Shown here piece after piece: positions 1-6,636 of a stretch of 8,589 nucleotides of DNA; within the stretch, counting starts at the first letter, position 1; the number at the start of each line of letters is the position of its first letter. A program made the position numbers and the translations under genes. The notes under the pieces were generated by a model. The model made no database searches. It saw only the letters and a program-made list of their open reading frames with translations, and was not told where the DNA came from. This DNA is from Clostridia bacterium (lineage in GTDB: Bacteria > Bacillota > Clostridia > Oscillospirales > CAG-272), in NCBI GenBank assembly GCA_017379815.1, contig JAFNVK010000004.1, positions 1-8,589 on the forward strand. Direction: 5' to 3'.

Positions 1-942
1 GCGCTCTCTCTTGCCTCTCCCGACACGCGCATCTGCGTGGACGAGGAGGCCGTTGGCGTGGAGGGCTCCTCGATCTATCTGGAAAGCGGCGAATGCCTGA
101 CGCTGGAGCAGCTGCTCTACGCGCTCCTGCTGGAATCGGCCAACGATGCCGCCGCCGCGATCGCCATCGGCCTTTGCGGAAGCATTTCCGCCTTTGCCGA
201 GGAGATGAACCGCATCGCGGACTCGCTCTCGCTTTCCGCCACGCACTTTTGCAATCCGCACGGGCTGGACGAGGAGAACCACTACACCACAGCCGCCGAT
301 CTGGCGCGCATCACGCGCGAGGCGCTGAAAAATCCCCTCCTTCGGCAGATCGTTTCGACAAAGACGGCAAGCATTCCGCATCCCACCCTCCCCGGAGGAA
401 GAAGCCTTAGCAACCACAACAAGCTTCTGCACCGCTACTCCGGGTGCATCGGCGTCAAGACCGGGTACACCAAAAAAAGCGGACGCTGTCTGGTCTCCGC
501 CGCCGAGCGCGACGGCGTGACCCTGATCGCGGTCACCCTGCGTGCCGCAGACGATTGGCAGGATCACGAGACGCTTCTCGACTACGGCTTTTCGCGCTTT
601 CGTTCGATCACCGTCTGCGACGCAAACGAGCTTCTGGTCTGTCTCCCCACCGTTGGCGGAGAGACGTCCTACGCCCTGCTCTCCAATTCCTCTGCCCTTC
701 ATTTGACCCTTCCCCTGAACGCAGGAAGGATCACCGCACGGCTGGAGCTTCCCCCCTTTGCCTACGCCCCCTTGACGGCGGGCGAGGTCTGCGGCTACGC
801 CGTCTTTTACGGTGACCGCGACGGCGACGGCAACGCCGAGCCCCTTGGAAGGCTCCCCTTGACCGTTTGCCTTACCGTGGAGCAAAAGCAAAAAAAGCTC
901 TCGCTCCTCGATCGGATCAAACTCCTGCTTGGACTGCTTTGA
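1..942 (+). CDS. D-alanyl-D-alanine carboxypeptidase (peptidase S11, DacF/DacB type), 5' truncated
   Basis: A low-molecular-weight penicillin-binding protein that removes the terminal D-Ala from peptidoglycan stem peptides outside the membrane. The frame is open from base 1 to the TGA at 940-942, giving 313 visible residues. The N-terminus, with the signal peptide and the SxxK catalytic serine, lies outside the window. Still visible are the second active-site motif SAN (residues 46-48, in LLESANDAA), the NHNKLL segment common in this family, and the KTG triad motif (residues 153-155, in GVKTGYTKKSG). The S11 domain ends near residue 195. After it comes a beta-rich region like the PBP5 C-terminal domain, then a tail (LSLLDRIKLLLGLL) that suits an amphipathic membrane anchor. 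The next gene is rluB-like, 44 nt downstream. In Bacillus subtilis dacB lies near spmA, spmB and ypuL/rluB, so a sporulation-cortex role is plausible but not shown. The spmAB pair is absent here. Confidence 0.93.
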   Translation, partial: ALSLASPDTRICVDEEAVGVEGSSIYLESGECLTLEQLLYALLLESANDAAAAIAIGLCGSISAFAEEMNRIADSLSLSATHFCNPHGLDEENHYTTAADLARITREALKNPLLRQIVSTKTASIPHPTLPGGRSLSNHNKLLHRYSGCIGVKTGYTKKSGRCLVSAAERDGVTLIAVTLRAADDWQDHETLLDYGFSRFRSITVCDANELLVCLPTVGGETSYALLSNSSALHLTLPLNAGRITARLELPPFAYAPLTAGEVCGYAVFYGDRDGDGNAEPLGRLPLTVCLTVEQKQKKLSLLDRIKLLLGLL

Positions 943-953
943 TCCATACGTCA

Positions 954-972
954 GGACAAAGGCCCTTTGTCC
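954..972. repeat. Short near-perfect palindrome between dac and rluB
   Basis: GGACAAAG (954-961) and CTTTGTCC (965-972) are perfectly complementary over 8 bp around the 3-nt loop GCC. No T tract follows, so it does not look like an intrinsic terminator. It ends two bases before the Shine-Dalgarno sequence of the next gene (AAAGGAG, 975-981). An mRNA hairpin here could affect translation of rluB or act as a processing or stability element. A protein-binding operator is the other reading. The repeat is plainly visible; its function is inference. Confidence 0.5.
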
Positions 973-986
973 GGAAAGGAGATCCC

Positions 987-1739
987 ATGGCCGAGCCCAT
1001 CCGCCTGCAAAAATATTTCACCGACTGCGGCGTGCTTTCCCGACGCGCCGCCGAGCGCGCCATCGCCGAAGGAAGGGTCAGGGTCAACGGCCGCGTCGCC
1101 GCGATCGGCGACAGGATCGATCCCTTAACCGACCGCGTGGAATACGACGGCCGCCCGATCCTCCCCCCTGCCGACACGCGTCGCCATTATCTTCTGCTGA
1201 ACAAGCCGCGCGGATACGTCACCACGGCAAGCGACGAGAAGGGACGGCGGACCGTGACCGATCTCGTCCGCGACCTGGGCACGCGCGTCTATCCCGTCGG
1301 ACGTCTTGACATGGACTCCGAGGGTCTGCTTCTCCTGACCGACGACGGTGAATTTGCCAACCATCTGACCCATCCCCGACACGAGATCCCCAAGATCTAT
1401 CACGTCACGCTCTCGCCCTCCCCTACGCCTGCGCAGCTTGCGGCTCTGGCCGCTCCCATGCAGCTCGACGGCTATTCGCTCCGTCCCGTGGGGGTCAAGC
1501 GCCTTGCCGAGAACGAGCTGGAAATGACCCTCTACGAGGGACGCAACCGCCAGATCCGCCGCATGTGCGAGGCGGTTGGCCTCAAGGTCCTGCGCTTGCG
1601 GCGCGTAGCCATCGGAAGGATCCCCTTGGGCGAGCTTCCCGTTGGGCATTGGCGACATCTGACGCGCGAGGAGGTGCTCTACCTCTTCCCGAATGCATCG
1701 GACGAGCCCTCTATAAACAAAGATAAGGAAGGAATTTGA
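987..1739 (+). CDS. rluB: Ribosomal large-subunit pseudouridine synthase, RsuA/RluB/RluE/RluF family
   Basis: Isomerises a specific uridine in rRNA to pseudouridine in the cytoplasm; Firmicute RluB (YpuL) homologues act on 23S rRNA. The 250-residue product has an N-terminal S4 RNA-binding domain (about residues 5-50, RLQKYFTDCGVLSRRAAE through RVRVNG). The catalytic domain contains the motif GRLDMDSEGLLLLTDDG, with the presumed catalytic aspartate at residue 108. Further family motifs are KIYHV (136-140) and EGRNRQIRRM (184-193). Length is normal for the family. The ATG at 987 is chosen because the S4 domain begins there and AAAGGAG lies 5 nt upstream; the frame is open further upstream only through the end of dac. 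Its stop codon is one base from the ATG of the next gene, so the two are probably co-transcribed and perhaps translationally coupled. RsuA-type 16S specificity cannot be fully excluded from sequence alone. Confidence 0.93.
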   Translation: MAEPIRLQKYFTDCGVLSRRAAERAIAEGRVRVNGRVAAIGDRIDPLTDRVEYDGRPILPPADTRRHYLLLNKPRGYVTTASDEKGRRTVTDLVRDLGTRVYPVGRLDMDSEGLLLLTDDGEFANHLTHPRHEIPKIYHVTLSPSPTPAQLAALAAPMQLDGYSLRPVGVKRLAENELEMTLYEGRNRQIRRMCEAVGLKVLRLRRVAIGRIPLGELPVGHWRHLTREEVLYLFPNASDEPSINKDKEGI

Positions 1740-1740
1740 T

Positions 1741-2133
1741 ATGCTCGAGGTATTACCCATTCAATCCAAGCAAGAGCAGGAGGCGCTCTGCGCACGCTGC
1801 GGCATTCCCTTTGACCCCTCCCTGCTTGCCTATCGGGCACTTGTGGACGGCGAGCTTCGCGGCGTTTGCCAGTTCACCATGAACGCCGACGGCGGCCGCA
1901 TTCTCGGCTTTGCCTCCGTCCCCGAAAAATACGAATTTGAGCCCATGTTCGTCATGGGACGGGCGGCTCTGAATTTTATCGACCTGTGCGGCGTGCATCG
2001 TGCCTATTTCGACGCCCCCTGCGACAACGAGATCCTCATCAAGGCCATCGGTTTTTCGAAAAATGCCGATGGACGCTACGAGATGGATCTGACCAACTTC
2101 TTCCAAGAGCCCTGTCAGCACGGCAAAGGGTGA
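1741..2133 (+). CDS. Small conserved-type protein, possibly GNAT acetyltransferase-like
   Basis: A 130-residue soluble protein with no signal peptide or membrane segment. The ATG follows the rluB stop by one base and is preceded by AAGGAAGGA (1725-1733), so translation is well supported. I do not recognise a definite family. The layout recalls a compact GNAT fold: a strand pair around GVCQFTMNADGGRILGFASV (residues 41-60), a helix in FVMGRAALNFIDLCG, then a beta strand and helix in YFDAPCDNEILIKAIGF. The segment IGFSKNADGRYEMDLTNFF resembles the late strands of that fold. No clear acetyl-CoA pyrophosphate loop (Q/RxxGxG/A) is visible, so an enzymatic role is uncertain. One CxxC (CARC, residues 17-20) stands alone, which is too little for a zinc ribbon. 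It is the last gene of the left-hand operon, followed by a terminator hairpin. Confidence 0.75.
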   Translation: MLEVLPIQSKQEQEALCARCGIPFDPSLLAYRALVDGELRGVCQFTMNADGGRILGFASVPEKYEFEPMFVMGRAALNFIDLCGVHRAYFDAPCDNEILIKAIGFSKNADGRYEMDLTNFFQEPCQHGKG

Positions 2134-2138
2134 CATTC

Positions 2139-2145
2139 TTCGACA
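2139..2145 (-). promoter_or_regulatory. Candidate Spo0A-binding box (0A box)
   Basis: TTCGACA reads TGTCGAA on the minus strand, an exact match to the core 0A box known from Bacillus and Clostridium. It lies about 65 nt upstream of the -35 element of the spo0A promoter, so Spo0A could act on its own gene, as in B. subtilis. A weaker partial match (TGTCAAC) lies at 2186-2191 near the terminator 3' arm. Caution: a 7-mer is expected about once by chance in this window on both strands, and another exact copy lies inside the dac coding region at 354-360. Only the position makes this one interesting. Confidence 0.4.
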
Positions 2146-2147
2146 AT

Positions 2148-2199
2148 GAGTTGGCAAAGTTTACCAGTTTTATATGGTAAATTTTGTCAACTTTTTTGT
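2148..2199 (+). terminator. Rho-independent terminator of the dac-rluB operon
   Basis: A long inverted repeat pairs 2148-2166 with 2175-2193 around the loop GTTTTATA (2167-2174). The inner seven pairs (TTTACCA/TGGTAAA) are perfect. The rest of the 19-bp stem has only G-T wobbles, at 2159/2182, 2154/2187 and 2148/2193. The distal arm runs straight into a T-rich tract (2192-2209, interrupted by G and C). It begins 14 nt after the stop of the small gene and lies before the spo0A promoter, so it separates the two transcription units. Confidence 0.82.
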
Positions 2200-2210
2200 T
2201 TCTTTTTCTC

Positions 2211-2239
2211 TTGCAATTTTTTCCAAAATATGGTAAAAT
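2211..2239 (+). promoter_or_regulatory. Sigma-A type promoter of spo0A
   Basis: TTGCAA (2211-2216) and TAAAAT (2234-2239) are separated by 17 nt and match the -35 and -10 consensus at four and five of six positions. A TG at 2231-2232 forms an extended -10. Transcription would begin near 2246 and give a leader of about 40 nt before the ATG at 2287. I saw no convincing sigma-H promoter, although B. subtilis spo0A also uses one. Confidence 0.7.
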
Positions 2240-2286
2240 ATTCCTGTAAAGAAACAAAACTGTAATTTTTGGAGGATATTTTACAA

Positions 2287-3069
2287 ATGGAATACACGAC
2301 GAAGATCCTGATCGCCGATGAAAGCACGGTAAGCCGCTCTGCCCTGCGCGAGGGACTGGCACGCGCGGGCTACCGCAATATTGAGGAGGCAGCAAACGGC
2401 GAGGACGCCCTGCTCAAGATCACTCACGCTCACCCCGACGTCGTGCTGATGGACGTCTGGCTCTCCAAGCTTGACGGCATTGGCGTTCTGCGCAACTGCA
2501 GATCTCTCGACTTCGGCCGGGACAAAAAGCCCGCCTTCATCATCATTTCCTCGGTCTCCAATCAGAGCATCTTTATCCAGGCCACCGAGGCGGGTGCCGA
2601 TCTTTGCTTGCTCAAGCCGGTCAATCTGCCCAGCCTCTGCGAGCATATCCGCACGCTTCTGCGTCAGCGCGCGCAGGATATTCCTGCCGCCGCCATGCAA
2701 TCGGCCGATCAGTCGCCCGATATGGAAACGCAGGTCACGCAGATCATTCACCAGATCGGCGTGCCCGCACACATCAAGGGTTATCAGTATCTGCGCACCG
2801 CCATCATGCTCACCATCAACGACAGCGACGTCATCAATTCGGTCACCAAGGTCCTCTACCCCTCCGTTGCCAAAAAGTATCAAACCACGACCAGCCGCGT
2901 TGAGCGTGCCATCCGCCACGCCATTGAGGTCGCATGGGACAGAGGCGACGTGGATACCCTGAACAGTTACTTTGGGTACACGATCCAGAACAACCGCGGA
3001 AAGCCCACGAACAGCGAATTCATCGCCATGATCGCCGACAATCTGCGCCTTAAATACAAAATGTACTGA
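2287..3069 (+). CDS. spo0A: Stage 0 sporulation protein A, master response regulator of sporulation
   Basis: Cytoplasmic DNA-binding response regulator. When phosphorylated it switches on early sporulation genes and represses growth-phase genes by binding 0A boxes. The 260-residue product has a receiver domain (about 1-128) with acidic residues D11/E12, phosphoacceptor D56 (same number as in B. subtilis), S88/S89 in the switch position and K110. A linker (about 129-145) leads to the Spo0A C-terminal domain (about 150-258). The blocks GVPAHIKGYQYLR, TTTSRVERAIRHAIEVAW and KPTNSEFIAMIAD are hallmarks of this family. ATG 2287 is preferred because GGAGG (2271-2275) precedes it by 11 nt; an in-frame TTG at 2269 would overlap that site. 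The gene has its own promoter and is closed by the hairpin at 3113-3149. Odd points: the second acidic residue is Glu, the usual Pro four residues after D56 is Ser, and the usual aromatic three residues before the Lys is Cys107. spoIVB, often next to spo0A, is not present. Confidence 0.97.
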   Translation: MEYTTKILIADESTVSRSALREGLARAGYRNIEEAANGEDALLKITHAHPDVVLMDVWLSKLDGIGVLRNCRSLDFGRDKKPAFIIISSVSNQSIFIQATEAGADLCLLKPVNLPSLCEHIRTLLRQRAQDIPAAAMQSADQSPDMETQVTQIIHQIGVPAHIKGYQYLRTAIMLTINDSDVINSVTKVLYPSVAKKYQTTTSRVERAIRHAIEVAWDRGDVDTLNSYFGYTIQNNRGKPTNSEFIAMIADNLRLKYKMY

Positions 3070-3112
3070 TCCTCCTCGGGGCGCTCGGGAAACCGCCTCG
3101 CAAAAGAAAAAG

Positions 3113-3149
3113 GCACGGCAGTCCTGCTCCTTTGGCAGGATTGCCGTGC
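3113..3149. terminator. Bidirectional terminator between spo0A and the convergent exporter operon
   Basis: GCACGGCAGTCCTGC (3113-3127) pairs with 3135-3149 over 15 bp with one G-T wobble, around the loop TCCTTTG. On the plus strand it is followed by TTCCTTATT, a modest T-rich tail for spo0A transcripts. On the minus strand the A-rich run at 3102-3111 becomes TTTTTCTTTT directly after the stem, a strong tail for the genes coming from the right. The stretch 3070-3204 holds no other feature I can support. Confidence 0.85.
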
Positions 3150-3204
3150 TTCCTTATTCGGTTAAAATCAAAGAAAGAGGTTACCCCAAACGCGTAAGCG
3201 CCTT

Positions 3205-3672
3205 TTATGCCTTTTTCGTTCTTCTTGCGCGGACAAAGAGGAGCACGCGATTGATCACGCGAACGATCAGCGTGCTGGCAATAATGCCGATGGCCAATGC
3301 ACCGGCCAGCTCCACCGTGTGAACGGCACGGGCAAGAAAATCCGCCTGATGCTTGCTCACCGCCCCCACCATCGTGTAATAGAGCGACGCTCCGGGAATC
3401 AGGGGAACGAGCGAGGGGAGAAGAAAGACCGTCGTCGGCGACTTCAGCACGCGCGCCATAAGCTCGTCATAGAGCGAGACCAGCATGGCCACAAGGAAAA
3501 AGCAACCGGCCTCGTTTTCGATCCAGTGATTCAGCAGAAGGAAGAGCAGCCAGCAAAGGCCTCCGCCGACCGCTACCGAAAGCAGACGGCGTCCGCGGAT
3601 ATTGAAGAGGATCGCAAAGCCGATCGAGCCTACTGCGGCAACGAGAATTTGGAAAAACTCAGGAAATGTCAT
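3205..3672 (-). CDS. Threonine/serine exporter family membrane subunit, C-terminal half (YjjB/ThrE_2 type)
   Basis: A 155-residue, very hydrophobic protein with about five predicted membrane segments (roughly residues 5-24, 30-48, 56-76, 80-104 and 118-140) and a basic tail (RARRTKKA). The segment PSLVPLIPGASLYYTMVGA (86-104) and the final helix ELAGALAIGI match the ThrE_2/YjjB family. These proteins form the second half of the exporter fold seen as a single chain in Corynebacterium ThrE. The ATG overlaps the stop of the upstream partner gene (ATGA, bases 3669-3672), which points to coupled translation and a 1:1 complex. The substrate is not readable from sequence: threonine or serine in ThrE, succinate in E. 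coli YjjPB. It is the last gene of the minus-strand operon, followed by a strong terminator. Confidence 0.88.
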   Translation of the reverse strand: MTFPEFFQILVAAVGSIGFAILFNIRGRRLLSVAVGGGLCWLLFLLLNHWIENEAGCFFLVAMLVSLYDELMARVLKSPTTVFLLPSLVPLIPGASLYYTMVGAVSKHQADFLARAVHTVELAGALAIGIIASTLIVRVINRVLLFVRARRTKKA

Positions 3673-4460
3673 ATTGCGCCACCTCCCGTCAAAAAGGCAA
3701 ATAAGTAATAGCCGCCCGCAATGGCCAGTGCGCCAAGCACGGCCTCAAGGCAACGCAAAACGCCGGCAATGCTGTCTCCGGTGAAAATATCGCGCATAGC
3801 ATTGGTAAAGCCGATGCCCGGAATCAGAAGCATGATGCAGCCGATGATGATCTCGTCCGCGCGCGGAGCAAGCCCCAGGCGCACCGCGCCAAAGGTCAGT
3901 GCCGTAAGAACGAAGGAGCAAAGGAACTTGGAAAAGATTGCGTTTTGGATCATTCTGTCCGCGAGCTCCACCACGAAGCGCAGGATCACGGAGATCACGC
4001 CCGCCACGATCGCCTGCTGCCATCCGCCGCCAAAGAACAGCGCAAAGGAGGAGGAGATCATCACGTAGGCCAGGCATTCCGCCCAAAAAGGATAGTGCCG
4101 GATCCTGCCGATGGCGTCAAGCTCGTCACGGATCTGCTCTACCGTCATGCTCTCCGAGCAGATGCGTCGGGAGAGACGGTTCAGCCTGTCCAGCTTATGA
4201 AAATCGGTTTCCAGCGAGGTAACGCGCCGCGTTTGGGTGTAGAGCTTGCCGTCCGCTCCGCGAACGGTAAGGACCATACTGCTGGTGATGCCGAACATAT
4301 CCACACGCTCAGCTCCCACCGCATAGCAGATGCGGCGTACGCTGTCCTCCACGCGATGCACCTCTGCACCGCAGACCAGCATTTGCTCGCCGATCTCCAT
4401 GGCGCAGTCAAGAAAGGGGCGCAGATCCCGCTTCTCGGTGCTTGGGGTAATTTCTGTCAT
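3669..4460 (-). CDS. Threonine/serine exporter family protein, N-terminal half (YjjP/ThrE type)
   Basis: A 263-residue protein with a soluble N-terminal domain (about 1-120) and a membrane half (about 125-263, some five segments). The block EIGEQMLVCGAEVHRVEDSV (residues 22-41), then RVDMFGITSSMVLTV, is the ThrE signature region thought to be a hydrolase-like cytoplasmic domain. The membrane half carries LLIPGIGFTNAMRDIFTGDS (211-230), the conserved PGxxxTNAxRD loop. The ATG at 4460 is chosen because GGAGG (complement of 4467-4471) lies 6 nt upstream; in-frame starts further upstream lack such a site and would overlap the previous gene. That gene ends 23 nt before this start. With its overlapping partner it would form one inner-membrane exporter for small amino acids or organic acids; the substrate is unknown. 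Confidence 0.9.
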   Translation of the reverse strand: MTEITPSTEKRDLRPFLDCAMEIGEQMLVCGAEVHRVEDSVRRICYAVGAERVDMFGITSSMVLTVRGADGKLYTQTRRVTSLETDFHKLDRLNRLSRRICSESMTVEQIRDELDAIGRIRHYPFWAECLAYVMISSSFALFFGGGWQQAIVAGVISVILRFVVELADRMIQNAIFSKFLCSFVLTALTFGAVRLGLAPRADEIIIGCIMLLIPGIGFTNAMRDIFTGDSIAGVLRCLEAVLGALAIAGGYYLFAFLTGGGAI

Positions 4461-4483
4461 ACGTATCCTCCGAAAAGAATTCA

Positions 4484-5323
4484 TTAATTTGCTTGTCCGT
4501 CGACCGCGCGCGTTTTCGTTTTGCAACGGGTGACCAGACGGGAGATGCCCATAACGGCAAGCAGGATCAGATAGGCCGCCGCGCTGAAGCCAAGGAAATA
4601 GATCAAAAGGCAGAAGGGATAGGGCACGGCCGCCTGCACCAGGGAGTAAACGGGGAGCGAGGGCTCGCAGTAGGGGCTGACGAAGAACATATTAAAGGTA
4701 TGCTCCTCCAAAATTCCCGTCACAGCGGCAAGCTCGTTGAGCGTGACGGCGCAAAGGACCGCAACGGCGAAGACCGCCATCGCGCCGAGAATGGTCTTGT
4801 GATGCGGCTTGACGTAGCCCGAATACCAGAGATACATGCCAACCGAGATCATCGAGCCGTGGCAGATCATGGTCTGGATATTGATGCCGATCGTGGAGAT
4901 GAAGACCGTGTTGGGATAGACCATCACGCAGATGCCCGCAAAGAGTGCGTAGGTTGCCAAAAAGGCCATCAGCGCGCGGTGTACCCTGCCCCGACGGAAG
5001 AATGCCGTCAGGAGTCCGACGTACATGGGCATGGAGCAGAATTGGAAGGGGAAGCTATACCACTGATAGTAGGTGCGAATGGTGTCTCCCTCCACCGTAA
5101 AGGTGTAGTTGATCTGCTTGTAGATCTCAAGCACCGTCACGAGGATCGCTACCGCAAGCACCGTGCGACGCACGCGGCGGTCGTCTCCCTTGCGGTGCAA
5201 AGCGCAAAGCAGAATGCCAAACAGGATCGAAAGCGCCAGCCAAAGCAGATGGAACCACCCGTAGGGGGTTGGCGTTTCCATGCTTGTATCCAAGAGATTC
5301 AAAAGGGTTTTCAAAAAGTCCAT
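4484..5323 (-). CDS. YwaF/TMEM164-like integral membrane protein (TIGR02206 type)
   Basis: A 279-residue polytopic membrane protein with about seven hydrophobic segments (near 23-42, 53-71, 95-110, 117-136, 150-168, 180-200 and 230-262). Features that fit the YwaF family are FPFQFCSMPMY (91-101), HGSMISVGMYLW (155-166), the loop NMFFVSPY (211-218) and PYPF (234-237). The bacterial family has no settled function. The related animal protein TMEM164 has been described as a phospholipid acyltransferase using a cysteine, and Cys96 and His155 here could be equivalent; this is inference. The ATG is supported by AAGGAG (complement of 5335-5340), 11 nt upstream. It lies 94 nt after the FAD oxidoreductase gene and 23 nt before the exporter pair, in the same orientation. 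The 94-nt gap contains a loose inverted repeat (TTTTGCA 5379-5385, TGCAAAA 5401-5407) with no clear terminator tail. Confidence 0.8.
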   Translation of the reverse strand: MDFLKTLLNLLDTSMETPTPYGWFHLLWLALSILFGILLCALHRKGDDRRVRRTVLAVAILVTVLEIYKQINYTFTVEGDTIRTYYQWYSFPFQFCSMPMYVGLLTAFFRRGRVHRALMAFLATYALFAGICVMVYPNTVFISTIGINIQTMICHGSMISVGMYLWYSGYVKPHHKTILGAMAVFAVAVLCAVTLNELAAVTGILEEHTFNMFFVSPYCEPSLPVYSLVQAAVPYPFCLLIYFLGFSAAAYLILLAVMGISRLVTRCKTKTRAVDGQAN

Positions 5324-5417
5324 GGTTTTACGATCTCCTTAAAAGTCGAAAATGGTTTGCGTCTCACGCGGCGGATGCTTTTGCAAAGGTGCGCGCAGCG
5401 TGCAAAACGGCTCTCGG

Positions 5418-6608
5418 TCAGACAAGCTCCTTTTCGTGCAGAACGACGCCGCTTTTGCGAAGCACGTCCTGCAACGCCTTGACGTCAAGCGAAGAGAAGT
5501 CCTCCGTCATCGCCGCAGCCGTTCCGGCAGCCTGTCCCGTGACCGCGCAGCAAGGGATCGAGCGCATCACGTCCCAGAGTGTTTCGTTGACCGAGGTGCA
5601 GCGTCCCGCAACGACGAGGTTCTTTACCTCCTTGCAGTACAGGGTGCGGAAGGGCACCTCATACACGGGGCCGCGCTTTTTCCAGCTGGAAACAAGCCCG
5701 ATGGAATCCTCCGCATAGGTATGCTCCTCGGTGTGGGTAAGCGTGTAGGCACCCACAATCCTGCGCGTCATGCGGACCTGCGGAATGGTGGCAAGGGTGG
5801 CGATCACCACGCCGGGATCGCTCTCCCGACGCTGCAGCCAATGCTCAAGCGTTGCCTTGTGCGAAAGAACGGTCATGTCGGAGAGCTCCTCGCCGTCCAG
5901 ACCCGAAAAGCGCCGCTCGTGCAAGAATTGCCGCTCCTCTCCGTTCTTTTCCTCATCGGGAATATCGGCCACCCCAAGCGACTGCCGCGCATAGCCGTTT
6001 TCGTTGGCATAGCAATACCACGCGGCAAGCACGTTGCCTTGCTTGAAGACTTCCGTTGGTGCTTTCGCAAAATGCGCAATATCACAGTCGCCCGTGGCGT
6101 CAACCACCGAGCGGACGCCGTAAGCGGTCCTTCCCGATTTGTTTTCCACGCAGAGTGCCTTGATCCTGCCCTCCTGCAGCTCCACGTCCACCACGTAGCT
6201 TCCGTAGAGAATATCCACACCATACTCGATCAGCTTCTGCTCAGCGAGAATGGCAAAGATCTGTGCATTATACCGCACCTCGTAGCGCTTGTCCTTCTCG
6301 GTGCGCGTGCCCTTTCCGTCCAGCCAGTTTTCGGGATACTTGGCCTCCGCGCCGTAGGTAATGGAAAGCTTCAACAGCTCCTCGGCAATACCAAAGGACA
6401 CCTGACGGCCGTATCCGTCGCAAAGCGGAAGATAGGTGGTAACCAGTCCCGCCGTGGCCAGACCGCCAAGCATATATTGCTTTTCCAGCAAAAGCACCCT
6501 TCTGCCCTCTCTTGCGGCGGCAAGTGCGGCCGCGATGCCGGCAATTCCGCCGCCGCAAACGGCAACGTCGTATGTACGGATCATTTTTGTCGATAACGTA
6601 TCATTCAT
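5418..6608 (-). CDS. FAD-dependent oxidoreductase (FAD_oxidored family)
   Basis: A 396-residue soluble flavoprotein. The N-terminus has a Rossmann dinucleotide-binding motif (DVAVCGGGIAGIAAALAAA, residues 14-32) followed by the acidic strand end LLLEK. A second conserved site, VVDATGDCDIA (168-178), and the C-terminal FAD-binding segment LVVAGRCTSV...GQAAGTAAAM (331-367) are typical of FAD_oxidored proteins (Pfam PF12831). RRIVGAYTL (282-290) is also characteristic. The family is broad and its substrates are largely unknown, so no reaction can be named. No signal peptide or Tat motif is visible. The length is slightly short for the family, but both FAD segments are intact. The ATG is supported by AGGAG (complement of 6616-6620), 7 nt upstream. 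It starts 28 nt after the ICMT-like gene and precedes the YwaF-like gene by 94 nt. Confidence 0.9.
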   Translation of the reverse strand: MNDTLSTKMIRTYDVAVCGGGIAGIAAALAAAREGRRVLLLEKQYMLGGLATAGLVTTYLPLCDGYGRQVSFGIAEELLKLSITYGAEAKYPENWLDGKGTRTEKDKRYEVRYNAQIFAILAEQKLIEYGVDILYGSYVVDVELQEGRIKALCVENKSGRTAYGVRSVVDATGDCDIAHFAKAPTEVFKQGNVLAAWYCYANENGYARQSLGVADIPDEEKNGEERQFLHERRFSGLDGEELSDMTVLSHKATLEHWLQRRESDPGVVIATLATIPQVRMTRRIVGAYTLTHTEEHTYAEDSIGLVSSWKKRGPVYEVPFRTLYCKEVKNLVVAGRCTSVNETLWDVMRSIPCCAVTGQAAGTAAAMTEDFSSLDVKALQDVLRKSGVVLHEKELV

Positions 6609-6636
6609 ATGGTTTCTCCTTTTTTCGCGTCACCCC

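Noticed and set aside
354..360. Exact 0A-box heptamer TTCGACA inside the dac gene
   Set aside because: It lies deep in coding sequence, far from any promoter, and about one match is expected by chance in this window.
5344..5352. Near 0A box (AGTCGAAAA) upstream of the YwaF-like gene
   Set aside because: It matches six of seven core bases, but no promoter is visible beside it and the gene seems to be inside an operon.
5379..5407. Inverted repeat TTTTGCA/TGCAAAA between the FAD and YwaF-like genes as a terminator
   Set aside because: The arms are only 7 bp, the loop is 15 nt and no T tract follows on the minus strand.
6587..6595. Near 0A box (TTGTCGATA) at the start of the FAD oxidoreductase gene
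   Set aside because: It lies within the first codons of the gene and misses the core by one base.
4493..6596. Long plus-strand open frames opposite the YwaF-like and FAD oxidoreductase genes
   Set aside because: They are antisense to genes with clear families and ribosome binding sites, are rich in Arg, His and Ala as expected for GC-rich shadows, and lack recognisable domains.
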